Part shown: piece by piece, positions 23,653 to 32,284 of the stretch
How positions within the stretch are numbered: position 1 is the first letter of the stretch
Layout: every line of letters starts with the position of its first letter
NCBI GenBank assembly: GCA_964575575.1
Contig: CAZNQQ010000001.1
Span: 1-63,314, forward strand
Direction of reading: 5' to 3'
DNA: 63,314 nt
From: UBA2163 sp964575575
Lineage (GTDB): Bacteria; Patescibacteriota; Minisyncoccia; Phycocordibacterales; UBA2163
Made by a program: the position numbers and the translations under genes
Notes under the pieces: generated by a model
Told to the model about the DNA's origin: nothing
Database searches by the model: none
Seen by the model: the letters and a program-made list of their open reading frames with translations, nothing else

Positions 23653-26361
23653 CTATGCTACCATTTTATCTGAATTTTTTGAAGCTTTTATATTACTCTT
23701 CACACTCTTTCTTCTCTTCCCATTCTTTTTAACATCAAATGTAAACTCTTTGTCTTTGAACCCAACCTCTATCACCCCACCTTCTGAAAGATCTTGAGAG
23801 ATAATAGAAGACGCTACTTTTGTAAGTATTTTATTTTGTATGAGTCTTTTCAGCGGTCGCGCACCATACTGCGGGTTATACCCTTCTTTAGATATGTACT
23901 CAAAAGCCTCTGGCAGTACGTTGAGCTTAATCCCCTTTGCTTCTAGCCTATCCTCTACTATCTTAACCTGAATCTTCACAATGTCTTTTATAGCTTCGGG
24001 TGTAAGAATATTAAACAAGATTATCTCATCAAGCCTGTTTAAGAACTCCGGTCTGAAGTAATCCTTCAAACTTCCCATCACTTTGTCTTTAGCGTCTTCA
24101 TATTGGACGTCTTTGTCGTCGCTCTTTTCTGTAGCAAAACCAATATTTGCCATTTTATCTATGTGCTCTGACCCTATGTTTGAAGTAAGTATTATTACTG
24201 TATTTTTAAAGTTAACTTTCCTACCCTTTGCATCTGTAAGGTGTCCGTTATCAAGAACCTGCAAGAGAATATTGAACACTTCAGGGTGCGCCTTTTCTAT
24301 CTCATCAAAAAGCAACACCGAATACGGTCTGTGGCGTACAGTTTCAGTCAAGGAACCTGCTTCGTCGTGCCCGACATACCCAGGAGGCGCGCCGATAAGT
24401 TTAGACACTGCGTGCTTCTCCATATATTCAGACATATCTACTCGTATGAGAGACTTTTCGTCGTCAAACATAAACTCTGTAAGAGCTTTTGTAAGTTCTG
24501 TCTTTCCTACACCAGTTGGACCCAAGAACAGGAACGATCCAATAGGTCGGTTAGGGTCTGCAATACCAGCGCGTGAGCGCTTCACAGCGTCAGCGATTTT
24601 CTTTACAGATTCGTCTTGACCTACTATTCTTTCCTTGAGAGCATCTTCCATTCTGTTTAGTTTTTCTGCTTCTTCTTCAAGCATTCGTGTTACAGGTACA
24701 TTTGTCCAACGCGACACAACATCAGCAATGTCTGTCTCTGTTATCTCTTCTTTTAGTATCCTTCGTGAACGTTGTAGCTTCTTGAGCCTTTTTGTCTTTG
24801 TTTCAAATTCTTTTTCTAGAGAGGGAAGTCGGCCGTATCTTATTTCCGCTGCTTTTGTAAGGTCTGCTTGCGCCTCTGCAGACTCTGCTTCTATACGAAG
24901 TGCTTCAAGCTCTTTTTTGATTTCTTTTATTTCGCTAAGTGTTTCTTTTTCATTGTTCCACTTTAGCTCTATCTCTTTTGTCTTCTCTCTTAGGTCTGCT
25001 ATGTCTTTCTCTACTTTTTTTATACGAGCTTTTACAGTTGTGGCATCCTTGCCGTCTAAATCTTTCTTTAATGCTTCTTTCTCTATCTCTAAGCGCATTA
25101 TTCTTCTATGTGCGTCTTCTAGTACTGGCGGTTTGTTCTCCAGAGATATTCTCAAAGAAGATGCCGCTTCGTCTATAAGGTCAACTGCTTTGTCTGGCAG
25201 GAATCTGTCTGTAATATAACGACTAGAAAGACTCACAGCAGAAACTATAGCATCGTCTGTGATCTTCACTCCATGATACAGTTCGTACTTTTCTCTAAGT
25301 CCTCGGAGTATCGCTACTGCATCTTCAATAGACGGTTCTAGTACATGAACTGGTTGGAACCTTCGAGTCAAAGCTGGGTCTTTTTCAATATGTTTTTGGT
25401 ATTCTTTTAGAGTTGTTGCACCTATTGCGCGCAGATCACCGCGTGCCAATGCAGGCTTTAGCATGTTTGATGCATCCATAGCGCCGTCTGCCGCACCTGC
25501 TCCTACTATTGTATGTATTTCATCTATAAAAAGTATCACTTCGCCGTCTGCCTTTTCAACCTCTTTCATTATGCTTTTTAGTCGTTCCTCAAACTCCCCT
25601 CTGTATTTTGTACCGGCTATTAAAAGTCCAAGATCAAGAGACATGAGTTCTTTGTTCTTCAAAGATTCTGGTACGTCGCTTGTCGCCATGCGCTGCGCAA
25701 GACCTTCTGCAATAGCGGTCTTACCTACACCTGCCTCACCTATAAGTATCGGGTTGTTTTTGGTTCTTCGTGAGAGTATTTGAATTACACGAGTGATCTC
25801 TGTGTCACGCCCTATTACAGGGTCTAGTTTGTTTTCTTTTGCTAGGTTTGTAAGGTTTCTAGTGTATTTTGCAAGTGCACGAAACCGTTTCGGCTGTGAA
25901 GCTTCTGATACTTTGCTGTTTTTTAATTCATGTAAAACTTGCCCTACTGAATTCTTCTCGAGTTTGAAACGAGCCATTATCTCTCGTGCTTGAGATGGAT
26001 AATCAAATATAGCTATAAAAAGGTGCTCTGTAGATACAAACTGGTCACCAAAGTGAGATGCTACTTTACTTGAGCCTTCCAGCACTTGAGCAAGCTCTGG
26101 TGTAAGATAAAGTTGGTAAGAAGGGGAAAGTACAGACGATCTTTCTGGATCTTCAAGTGCATCAAGAAGTGTGTCTGTCATAAGCATTGTATCTACATCA
26201 AGTTTTTCTAAAATAGAAAAAACCATACTCTCTTCTTGAAGTATGAGAGCAGTTAAAAGATGAAGTGGGTTCACATGGTTCTGCCCGCGCTCCACCGCGA
26301 TCTCGTGTGCTTTACGGATCGCTTCTTTTGCTTTTGTTGTAAAATTATTGAATTGAGGCAT
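23653..26361 (-). CDS. clpB: Hsp100 Clp ATPase, ClpB-like with a ClpC-type IGF loop
   Basis: This is a ring-forming unfoldase or disaggregase of 902 aa. It has an N-terminal double Clp-N repeat, D1 with GEAGVGKT and DEIHTI, a long coiled-coil middle domain of about 125 residues (from about 410 to 535) that matches ClpB in length, and D2 with GPTGVGKT. Unlike ClpB, D2 carries IGF (740-742) in a loop before FRPEFLNR, the position and spacing of the ClpP-docking tripeptide of ClpC/ClpA. The C-terminus is basic (KRRKSVKS). It may feed ClpP as well as dissolve aggregates; no clpP is in the window. Naming it clpB or clpC is a judgement call. Confidence 0.88.
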   Translation of the reverse strand: MPQFNNFTTKAKEAIRKAHEIAVERGQNHVNPLHLLTALILQEESMVFSILEKLDVDTMLMTDTLLDALEDPERSSVLSPSYQLYLTPELAQVLEGSSKVASHFGDQFVSTEHLFIAIFDYPSQAREIMARFKLEKNSVGQVLHELKNSKVSEASQPKRFRALAKYTRNLTNLAKENKLDPVIGRDTEITRVIQILSRRTKNNPILIGEAGVGKTAIAEGLAQRMATSDVPESLKNKELMSLDLGLLIAGTKYRGEFEERLKSIMKEVEKADGEVILFIDEIHTIVGAGAADGAMDASNMLKPALARGDLRAIGATTLKEYQKHIEKDPALTRRFQPVHVLEPSIEDAVAILRGLREKYELYHGVKITDDAIVSAVSLSSRYITDRFLPDKAVDLIDEAASSLRISLENKPPVLEDAHRRIMRLEIEKEALKKDLDGKDATTVKARIKKVEKDIADLREKTKEIELKWNNEKETLSEIKEIKKELEALRIEAESAEAQADLTKAAEIRYGRLPSLEKEFETKTKRLKKLQRSRRILKEEITETDIADVVSRWTNVPVTRMLEEEAEKLNRMEDALKERIVGQDESVKKIADAVKRSRAGIADPNRPIGSFLFLGPTGVGKTELTKALTEFMFDDEKSLIRVDMSEYMEKHAVSKLIGAPPGYVGHDEAGSLTETVRHRPYSVLLFDEIEKAHPEVFNILLQVLDNGHLTDAKGRKVNFKNTVIILTSNIGSEHIDKMANIGFATEKSDDKDVQYEDAKDKVMGSLKDYFRPEFLNRLDEIILFNILTPEAIKDIVKIQVKIVEDRLEAKGIKLNVLPEAFEYISKEGYNPQYGARPLKRLIQNKILTKVASSIISQDLSEGGVIEVGFKDKEFTFDVKKNGKRRKSVKSNIKASKNSDKMVA

Positions 26362-26406
26362 AATTTTAACTTATTTTTATCAGCCCTTGGCTGAAAATTT
26401 TGTTTT

Positions 26407-27327
26407 TTATTCTTCTGTTGTTTCTAATACAACATCTTCTTTAGTGGTAATCTGAGTGATTGCAGATCTCATACTGACGACTGGTGTGAACAGTGCAGTC
26501 TTCCCTGTTCCGTTTCCAGTTGATATACCGACTACTTCGCCAAATATATCAATAAGTGGACTTCCTGCGACAACTTCCTTTTCGTCAATGCTTGTTTTTA
26601 TTAGTGATAATACTTTTATAGTTTCTGGTTGAACTTCTTCTGTAGTGTCTTCTTCTCCTTCAGCTGGTAGATCTTCGTTTGGTATTACTACATCTTCTTC
26701 AATAAGCCCAGAGACGATACCTATAGCAACGTCAGTTCTTTCTTCTCCTGTTAGGGACAGTATTGTTTGCCCTAACTTGAAAGAAGTGTGTTTTGCAAGT
26801 TCAACTGATGGGAATATAACCTCATCTCCTTCTGGCACATTGACTGACAAAAACGTAGCTGGTTCAGACCCTTCTGTCTCTACGACGTCTGAACTAAATG
26901 TATCTCCTGAAGCTGTATCTACTATATATGTAAGACTGTTTTGTATTACAGAAGGGTCAGTTGCTATGATTCCGTCGCGAGAGACTATAACACCAAGACC
27001 TAGAAGCGCGCCTTTGCTTTCGTCTTCAAGAGCTCCGTATATGCGTACTACGCTTTTTGAATTCTTGTTTATAGAGTCTGTTATCAGATCTTCTTCTTTA
27101 ACTACTACTGTAGTTTCTTTAGTGATAACGCTCGCGCCCTGACTAGAATCGTCTGTTACTACACGCTCTACAGTACGCTCAACAACGCGGTTAAGTGTCT
27201 GTGTCATTGCAGGTGGCGCCTGATCCATCAGAGTTACAGTAACGATACCTGTCGCAATAGATGTTACAAAACTCACAAGAAGCGTGAGCATAACTATCTG
27301 CATTTTTGTTAGCTTTTCTATGTCCAT
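26407..27327 (-). CDS. Membrane-anchored trypsin-like (HtrA-type) protein, catalytically degenerate
   Basis: Of the 306 aa, residues 9-34 form a membrane anchor and a coiled linker follows. The rest has the two-barrel pattern of HtrA proteases: GLGVIVSRDGIIATDPSVI aligns with the usual G-S-G-x-I-x-x-G-x-I-x-T-N-x-H-V, so the catalytic His is replaced. VVAGSPLIDIFGEVVGIST aligns with the G-N-S-G-G-P-L segment, so the nucleophile context is also lost or altered. There is no PDZ domain. It is probably an extracellular binding or scaffold protein. TATAAT is 10 nt before the ATG. Confidence 0.7.
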   Translation of the reverse strand: MDIEKLTKMQIVMLTLLVSFVTSIATGIVTVTLMDQAPPAMTQTLNRVVERTVERVVTDDSSQGASVITKETTVVVKEEDLITDSINKNSKSVVRIYGALEDESKGALLGLGVIVSRDGIIATDPSVIQNSLTYIVDTASGDTFSSDVVETEGSEPATFLSVNVPEGDEVIFPSVELAKHTSFKLGQTILSLTGEERTDVAIGIVSGLIEEDVVIPNEDLPAEGEEDTTEEVQPETIKVLSLIKTSIDEKEVVAGSPLIDIFGEVVGISTGNGTGKTALFTPVVSMRSAITQITTKEDVVLETTEE

Positions 27328-27458
27328 AGTTGATACTATTATAACGAACTAAACGAACTCTATCAAGGAATAGTGTGTAAAACCTTGCATTTATTTAAAC
27401 ATCCACTTCCCTATCAAAGTTCCCCAAACAATAGCACGAATATTTGTCTATGTCAAAA

Positions 27459-28607
27459 TTATTTTGAATATTTTTTGATAGATTCATTTAGTATTTTTAT
27501 GACATAATCAATATCTTTTTTTGTCGTATCTTTCCCTAAAGAAAAGCGTAGTGAATTTTTAGAACGTTCTTTACTATACCCTAGTGTTCGTATTACATAC
27601 GAACCTTCGTCTTCATAATCCTCTTTACAAGCACTCTTTGTACTGCACGCTATACCCTTGCTATCAAGTACAACAGTCAAAAACTCCCCGTCTATATTTG
27701 GAATATAAATATTTACATTATTTGGAGACCTTTCTTCCCTACTTCCATTAAGCTCTGCTTCTGGGATTTTGTTATTGAGTTCGTCTATAAAATAATCTCT
27801 AAGTTTTGTAACTCTGTCTGTCTCACTCTCTCTATTCTTCTCCGCAAGCTCAAGCGCTTTTGCAAAGCCTACAATAAGCGGAATGTTTTCTGTACCTGCT
27901 TTTGTTATTTTGATATCTTTCTTCTTGAACAAACATCCAACACCTTTTGGCCCATACATCTTATGTCCGCCGAGTGTCATCAGGTCTACTCCGAGCTTTA
28001 GTATGTTCAGTGGAAGATACAAAGGCGCTTGCGATGCGTCTGTATGAAAGTAAATCTCTGAGTTGTACTCTTTCTTCTTACTTCTCACAGATTTTGCGAT
28101 TTCTGATATAGGTTGAATAGTTCCTATCTCGTTGTTTATATACATTATAGACACTAGTATTGTGTTTTCTTTTATGGCTTCTCGTACATCTTTCGGATTC
28201 ACTACCCCAGTCTCGTCTACACCAACATATGTCACATCAAGACCTCTTTTCTCAAGAGCTTTGAATACTTCAAGTACTGACGGGTGCTCTATAGTACTTG
28301 TTACAGCGTGCATATTTTTAATATCGTTTATAATACCTAGAATTGCTAAAGTGTTGGACTCTGTACCACCTGATGTAAACACTATTTCTTCGCTTCGTGC
28401 ATTTAATATGTCTGCCACGCTTTTACGTGCATTGCCCAGTGCTTGTTTTGCTTTGACTCCTTCTTGATGTATAGAATTTGCATTGCCAAAGTCGTCCGTA
28501 AAATACGGCATCATTGCTTTTAGCACCTCTCTATCTACAGGAGTAGACGCAACATAGTCTAAATATATCCTGTCTTTATTATTCCTTACTTTTTGTTTCC
28601 AAAACAT
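27459..28607 (-). CDS. iscS: Cysteine desulfurase (NifS/IscS family)
   Basis: This PLP enzyme removes sulfur from cysteine for Fe-S clusters or tRNA thiolation. The product is 382 aa from the ATG at 28607; two ATGs slightly upstream are alternatives. Landmarks are IYLDYVASTPVD at the N-terminus, FTSGGTESNTLAI (cofactor phosphate), HTDASQAP, the PLP lysine in GGHKMYGPKG and the catalytic cysteine loop CSTKSACKEDYED. No IscU or other Fe-S assembly gene is adjacent. It diverges from the DUF4446 gene. The conserved ATYLDNAATT-type start is changed to YVASTP. Confidence 0.93.
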   Translation of the reverse strand: MFWKQKVRNNKDRIYLDYVASTPVDREVLKAMMPYFTDDFGNANSIHQEGVKAKQALGNARKSVADILNARSEEIVFTSGGTESNTLAILGIINDIKNMHAVTSTIEHPSVLEVFKALEKRGLDVTYVGVDETGVVNPKDVREAIKENTILVSIMYINNEIGTIQPISEIAKSVRSKKKEYNSEIYFHTDASQAPLYLPLNILKLGVDLMTLGGHKMYGPKGVGCLFKKKDIKITKAGTENIPLIVGFAKALELAEKNRESETDRVTKLRDYFIDELNNKIPEAELNGSREERSPNNVNIYIPNIDGEFLTVVLDSKGIACSTKSACKEDYEDEGSYVIRTLGYSKERSKNSLRFSLGKDTTKKDIDYVIKILNESIKKYSK

Positions 28608-28640
28608 AATTAACTGCATTGTAACGTGTGAATTAGTTTT

Positions 28641-28669
28641 TTGCAAAAATGGCGTTTTAGTTGTATAAT
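28641..28669 (+). promoter_or_regulatory. Promoter of the DUF4446-infB-rbfA operon
   Basis: TTGCAA (28641-28646), a 17-bp spacer and TATAAT (28664-28669) lie 21 nt before the ATG at 28691. Confidence 0.75.
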
Positions 28670-28690
28670 CTAAGCTTATGTATTATCTAT

Positions 28691-29176
28691 ATGCCTTTTG
28701 ATATTTCAACAATTTTAGATCCTATATATTTAATATATGCGCTAGGCGCTGTTTTAATTTTTCTTGTTGTATGGATAATGCAACTTGAGAAAAAGCTCAA
28801 AAACTTTACAAGAGGCAAGAACGGTAAGAGTTTAGAGGAATCAATGGTTATGCTAAAAAGCGGCCAAGACGATCTAATAGACTTCCGCAAGGATATGGAG
28901 CAGTACCTCACAGAAGTAGAAAAAAGACTAAGACGAAGCACGCAAAGCATAGAGACGATACGCTTTAACCCTTTTAAAGGCTCGGGTGCAGGAGGCAACC
29001 AAAGCTTTGCGACAGCGTTCTTAGACGAGAACGGCGACGGACTTATCCTCTCTAGCCTTTATGCAAGAGACAGAGTAAGTATATTCTCAAAACAGATAAA
29101 GAATTTTAAATCAGAGATTGAACTATCTGAAGAAGAGAAAAAAGTAATAGAAAATGCCAAAGGAAAACACAAATAA
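28691..29176 (+). CDS. DUF4446 family membrane-anchored protein
   Basis: The 161-aa protein has one N-terminal membrane helix (about 8-30) and a cytoplasmic part: a helical stretch (MVMLKSGQDDLIDFRKDMEQ) and the conserved core RFNPFKG ... DENGDGLILSSLYARD ... IKNFKSEIELSEEE that defines DUF4446. Its biochemical role is unknown. I use ATG 28691 instead of the upstream TTG at 28661, which overlaps the -10 box. The end overlaps infB by 23 nt, so the two are translationally coupled, which hints at a link to translation or membrane biogenesis. Confidence 0.8.
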   Translation: MPFDISTILDPIYLIYALGAVLIFLVVWIMQLEKKLKNFTRGKNGKSLEESMVMLKSGQDDLIDFRKDMEQYLTEVEKRLRRSTQSIETIRFNPFKGSGAGGNQSFATAFLDENGDGLILSSLYARDRVSIFSKQIKNFKSEIELSEEEKKVIENAKGKHK

Positions 29177-30638
29177 AAAAATACAAAGACCGCCTGTTAT
29201 AGTAGTAATGGGACACATCGACCACGGCAAGTCGGCGCTTCTTGACTATATCCGTAAAACTAACATTGTAGAAAGTGAGTCTGGAGGTATCACACAGCAT
29301 ATCTCAGCGTATGAACTCACACACAAAGACAAGCGGATAACATTCTTAGACACACCTGGGCACGAAGCATTTAAAAAGATGCGTTCTCGTGGAGCAGAAG
29401 TCGCAGACATTGCGGTGCTTGTAGTATCTGCAGAGGAAGGCGTAAAGGCTCAAACTCTAGAAGCGCTAAAGTGTATACGCGAAAGTAAAACTCCATTTAT
29501 AGTTGCTATCAACAAGATAGACAAACCACAAGCAAATGTTGAAAAAATTAAAAACAACCTTCTAGAAAACGAAATCTATCTAGAAGGGTTGGGTGGTGAC
29601 GTACCGTTCGTACCAGTATCAGCTAAGACCGGTGAAGGTATACCAGAGCTTTTGGACATGATGCTATTAGTTGCTGACCTAGAAGAGCTTTCAGGTGACA
29701 TAGCTAAGAATGCAGAAGGTATAGTAATAGAATCAAACCTAGACCAAAAGAAAGGTATCTCTGCATCACTTGTTATAAAAGACGGGACACTTAAATCTGG
29801 AATGTTTGTAGTAGCTGGTTGTAGTATGTCCCCTGTTCGCATAATGGAAGACTTCTTGGGTAAACCTATTAAAGAGGCTAGTTTCTCTTCTCCTATAAGA
29901 GTTGTTGGTTTTAGTAAGGTTCCTCAGGTTGGAGCAACGTTCTCTTCATATGACAAAAAGAAAGACGCGGAAAAAGCAGTGGTAGAAACAAGCAAAGAAG
30001 ATAGTGATGTAAGAAGTGACGAAACCCAAAGCGAGCTGATAGAGCTGCCAATAGTACTTGTTGCTGATGTACTTGGTACACTCGATGCCATAGAGCACGA
30101 ACTTGCAAAACTCAAGAATGACCGGGTGAAGATCAGAGTTATCAAAAAGGACGTAGGGTGCATCTCAGAAGATGACATAAAAACAGCAAACGGCAAAGAA
30201 GGAACATTGGTCATAGGCTTTAATACAAAAGTTGATAAACAAGCACAGCACCTTGCTAACCGTCTTGAGATCGAAGTAAAGACATTTGACATAATCTACA
30301 AAATAAATGAATGGCTAGATGAAGTCATAAAGACAAGAACTCCTAAAATAAAAGTGGAGGAGAAAACCGGTGAAGCAAAAATATTAAAAATATTTAGCAA
30401 AACAAAAGAAAAACAAGTACTAGGAGGCAAAGTGCTTGATGGTGAACTTGCCTTAAAAGGAAATGTGAATATCTTACGTCGCGGTGAAGAAATAGGTAAA
30501 GGAGAGATAATAAACCTTCAGCAACACAAAGCAAACGTCAAACAAGTTACGGAGGGTGAGTTTGGTGCACAGATACAATCAAGAACGGAGATCGCAGAAG
30601 GAGACATGATCTTAGGCTTTATTGTAAAAGAAAAATAA
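29154..30638 (+). CDS. infB: Translation initiation factor IF-2, minimal form
   Basis: This GTPase places initiator tRNA in the ribosome. The 494-aa protein starts almost directly with the G domain: GHIDHGKS (G1, residues 20-27; usual form GHVDHGKT), DTPGHEAF (G3) and NKIDKP (G4). Domains II to IV follow, with the C-terminal C2 barrel ending MILGFIVKEK. The whole N-terminal region of 300 or more residues found in E. coli IF-2 is missing. This matches the general trimming of translation factors in CPR genomes. It sits between the DUF4446 gene and rbfA, a conserved infB-rbfA pairing. Confidence 0.95.
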   Translation: MPKENTNKKIQRPPVIVVMGHIDHGKSALLDYIRKTNIVESESGGITQHISAYELTHKDKRITFLDTPGHEAFKKMRSRGAEVADIAVLVVSAEEGVKAQTLEALKCIRESKTPFIVAINKIDKPQANVEKIKNNLLENEIYLEGLGGDVPFVPVSAKTGEGIPELLDMMLLVADLEELSGDIAKNAEGIVIESNLDQKKGISASLVIKDGTLKSGMFVVAGCSMSPVRIMEDFLGKPIKEASFSSPIRVVGFSKVPQVGATFSSYDKKKDAEKAVVETSKEDSDVRSDETQSELIELPIVLVADVLGTLDAIEHELAKLKNDRVKIRVIKKDVGCISEDDIKTANGKEGTLVIGFNTKVDKQAQHLANRLEIEVKTFDIIYKINEWLDEVIKTRTPKIKVEEKTGEAKILKIFSKTKEKQVLGGKVLDGELALKGNVNILRRGEEIGKGEIINLQQHKANVKQVTEGEFGAQIQSRTEIAEGDMILGFIVKEK

Positions 30639-30644
30639 GTTATT

Positions 30645-30980
30645 ATGTCACTTAGAACAGAAAAAGTAGCAGAGTTAGTAAAAAAGCTGTCTGCAGAGTT
30701 TCTCTCTAGAGAAGCAGACAAGTCTTCTATTATAACTGTTACGAATGCAAATATTTCAGATGATCTGAAGAACGCTACTATATTTTTAAGTGTCTTCCCT
30801 GAAAACAGCGAAGATGCAGCACTTAACTTTGCAAAGAGAAAAAGAGCTGAACTTAAAAGATATGTGAAATCAAAACTACGAATGAAGCGTGTTCCCTTCT
30901 TTGATTTTGAGATTGATTACGGAGAGAAAAACAGACAAAGAATCGACGAACTTTCAAATAAAATAGTACCTTCTAATTAA
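30645..30980 (+). CDS. rbfA: Ribosome-binding factor A
   Basis: RbfA is a KH-fold protein that binds the immature 30S subunit and aids 16S 5'-end maturation. The 111-aa product contains the family features: the N-terminal helix RTEKVAELVKKLSAEFL, the strand region SIITVTNANISDDLKNATIFLSVF, and the late KLRMKRVPFFDFEIDYG segment. It lies 6 nt after infB, the usual order. No unusual regulation is visible. A stand-alone homing endonuclease gene follows downstream with its own promoter. Confidence 0.92.
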   Translation: MSLRTEKVAELVKKLSAEFLSREADKSSIITVTNANISDDLKNATIFLSVFPENSEDAALNFAKRKRAELKRYVKSKLRMKRVPFFDFEIDYGEKNRQRIDELSNKIVPSN

Positions 30981-31042
30981 TGATTCATTGTTAATATAGG
31001 TAAATAGATGATATAATTGCAATATATATCATTACCACCTAT

Positions 31043-31771
31043 ATGGGTATAAAATATAAAATAAACGAATCTTTTTTTGATACATGGAATTTAGAGATGT
31101 CTTATGTTTTAGGATATTTGTACGCAGACGGAAGCTTGCACGATATACTTAATATACGTGCTAAGTATATTAGAGTAACAAGTATAGACAAAGTTACAAT
31201 TAAACATATAAAGAAATGTTTAGATTCAAAACATAAGATTACAACCTTATTTTCATCTCCAGAATCTAATCAAAAAAATCGTTACGTGTTAAGTATTGGA
31301 AGTCATAAATTATATAATTCTCTTGTAAACCACGGTCTTTACCCAAACAAATCATTAACAGCAAAATTTCCCTATATTCCAAAAAAATATCTGAAAGATT
31401 TTGTACGTGGTTATTTTGATGGAGATGGATGTGTACACATTGAAATGGCAAAAGGGAAACTAAAAGAGAAGATCATTAAACGTCTTGTTGTAGTATTTAC
31501 AAGCGGTAGTGAAGAATTTTTAAATGGACTCTTAAGTGCTATCCAAAAAAATACTGGGATAAAAAATGGTAGAGTCTACACTAGCAATAGATCATTTCAG
31601 TTACGTTATACTACAGCAGATAGTGTTGATTTGTTTAAATTTATATATAAGAATACTAAAAAGCAGGATTTATTCTTAAAAAGAAAGTTTAAGAAATTTC
31701 AACAATATTTTAAATTACGTCCTGTACGGGTTGATAAAGGTGTTAGAAATATATTAGAATACATAAAATAG
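31043..31771 (+). CDS. LAGLIDADG homing endonuclease, free-standing
   Basis: The 242-aa protein has the two helices that carry catalytic acids: LGYLYADG (23-30) and FVRGYFDGDG (120-129). This is the single-chain two-motif layout of LAGLIDADG meganucleases. Basic segments (KLKEKIIKRL, KRKFKKFQ) fit DNA binding. It is not inside an intron or intein: rbfA is intact upstream and tRNA-Cys begins 2 nt after the stop codon. A promoter (TTGTTA-18-TATAAT near 30989-31018) precedes it, without a ribosome site. The position mirrors the GIY-YIG gene at tRNA-Tyr. The natural target is not known. Confidence 0.9.
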   Translation: MGIKYKINESFFDTWNLEMSYVLGYLYADGSLHDILNIRAKYIRVTSIDKVTIKHIKKCLDSKHKITTLFSSPESNQKNRYVLSIGSHKLYNSLVNHGLYPNKSLTAKFPYIPKKYLKDFVRGYFDGDGCVHIEMAKGKLKEKIIKRLVVVFTSGSEEFLNGLLSAIQKNTGIKNGRVYTSNRSFQLRYTTADSVDLFKFIYKNTKKQDLFLKRKFKKFQQYFKLRPVRVDKGVRNILEYIK

Positions 31772-31773
31772 AT

Positions 31774-31845
31774 GGCTCAGTGGCGAAGTGGTAACGCGAC
31801 TGTTTGCAAAACAGCTATGCGCCGGTTCGATTCCGGCCTGAGCCT
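31774..31845 (+). tRNA. trnC: tRNA-Cys (GCA anticodon)
   Basis: Acceptor GGCTCAG pairs with CTGAGCC, and the discriminator is T, the identity base of tRNA-Cys. The anticodon loop TTGCAAA gives GCA. It begins 2 nt after the LAGLIDADG gene stop and leads the Cys-Leu-Lys cluster. Confidence 0.95.
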
Positions 31846-31874
31846 CAATGTGTTAAAGTAATACATACACCCAT

Positions 31875-31961
31875 GCCGGGATGGTGGAACTGGTATACAC
31901 GCAAGACTTAAAATTTTGTGGGCGCAAGCCCATGCGGGTTCGATTCCCGCTCCCGGCACCA
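31875..31961 (+). tRNA. trnL: tRNA-Leu (TAA anticodon)
   Basis: Acceptor GCCGGGA pairs with TCCCGGC, followed by A and an encoded CCA (31959-31961). The anticodon loop CTTAAAA gives TAA. A long variable arm (TGGGCGCAAGCCCA) is present. It is the only tRNA in this cluster with a genomic CCA. Confidence 0.94.
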
Positions 31962-31962
31962 T

Positions 31963-32035
31963 CCGCCCGTAGCTCAGTTGGTAGAGCAGCTCCCTCTTAA
32001 GGAGAATGTCGTAGGTTCAAGTCCTACCGGGCGGA
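31963..32035 (+). tRNA. trnK: tRNA-Lys (CTT anticodon)
   Basis: Acceptor CCGCCCG pairs with CGGGCGG, discriminator A. The anticodon loop CTCTTAA gives CTT. The D arm GCTCAGTTGGTAGAGC and T arm GTAGG-TTCAAGT-CCTAC are regular. It starts 1 nt after the CCA of tRNA-Leu. Confidence 0.94.
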
Positions 32036-32036
32036 C

Positions 32037-32082
32037 AAAATGAAAAGAACCTTACATTTTTATGTAAGGTTCTTTTCATTTT
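32037..32082. terminator. Bidirectional terminator, perfect 21-bp stem
   Basis: Arms 32037-32057 and 32062-32082 pair perfectly around TTTT. It stands between the plus-strand tRNA cluster and the minus-strand tRNA-Leu. Confidence 0.92.
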
Positions 32083-32083
32083 G

Positions 32084-32165
32084 TGCCGGGGAGAGGACTT
32101 GAACCTCCACGGATTGCTCCACTAGTTCCTAAGACTAGCGCGTCTACCAATTTCGCCACCCCGGC
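32084..32165 (-). tRNA. trnL: tRNA-Leu (TAG anticodon)
   Basis: On the minus strand, acceptor GCCGGGG pairs with CCCCGGC, discriminator A. The anticodon loop CTTAGGA gives TAG. A long variable arm (TGGAGCAATCCG) is present. It converges with the Cys-Leu-Lys cluster and borders the accessory island to its right. Confidence 0.94.
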
Positions 32166-32225
32166 AAGTTTTATCATACTAACACATTTTATTTTATTAT
32201 TTAAGTCCTCTTTAAAATACAAAAA

Positions 32226-32257
32226 AGAGGTAGTAGATTATAAAATCTACTACCTCT
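32226..32257 (-). terminator. Hairpin terminator of the lipoprotein gene
   Basis: A 14-bp stem (32226-32239 with 32244-32257) is followed by T6 on the minus strand. Confidence 0.85.
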
Positions 32258-32284
32258 ATACGATACTAACTACACCAATACTGA

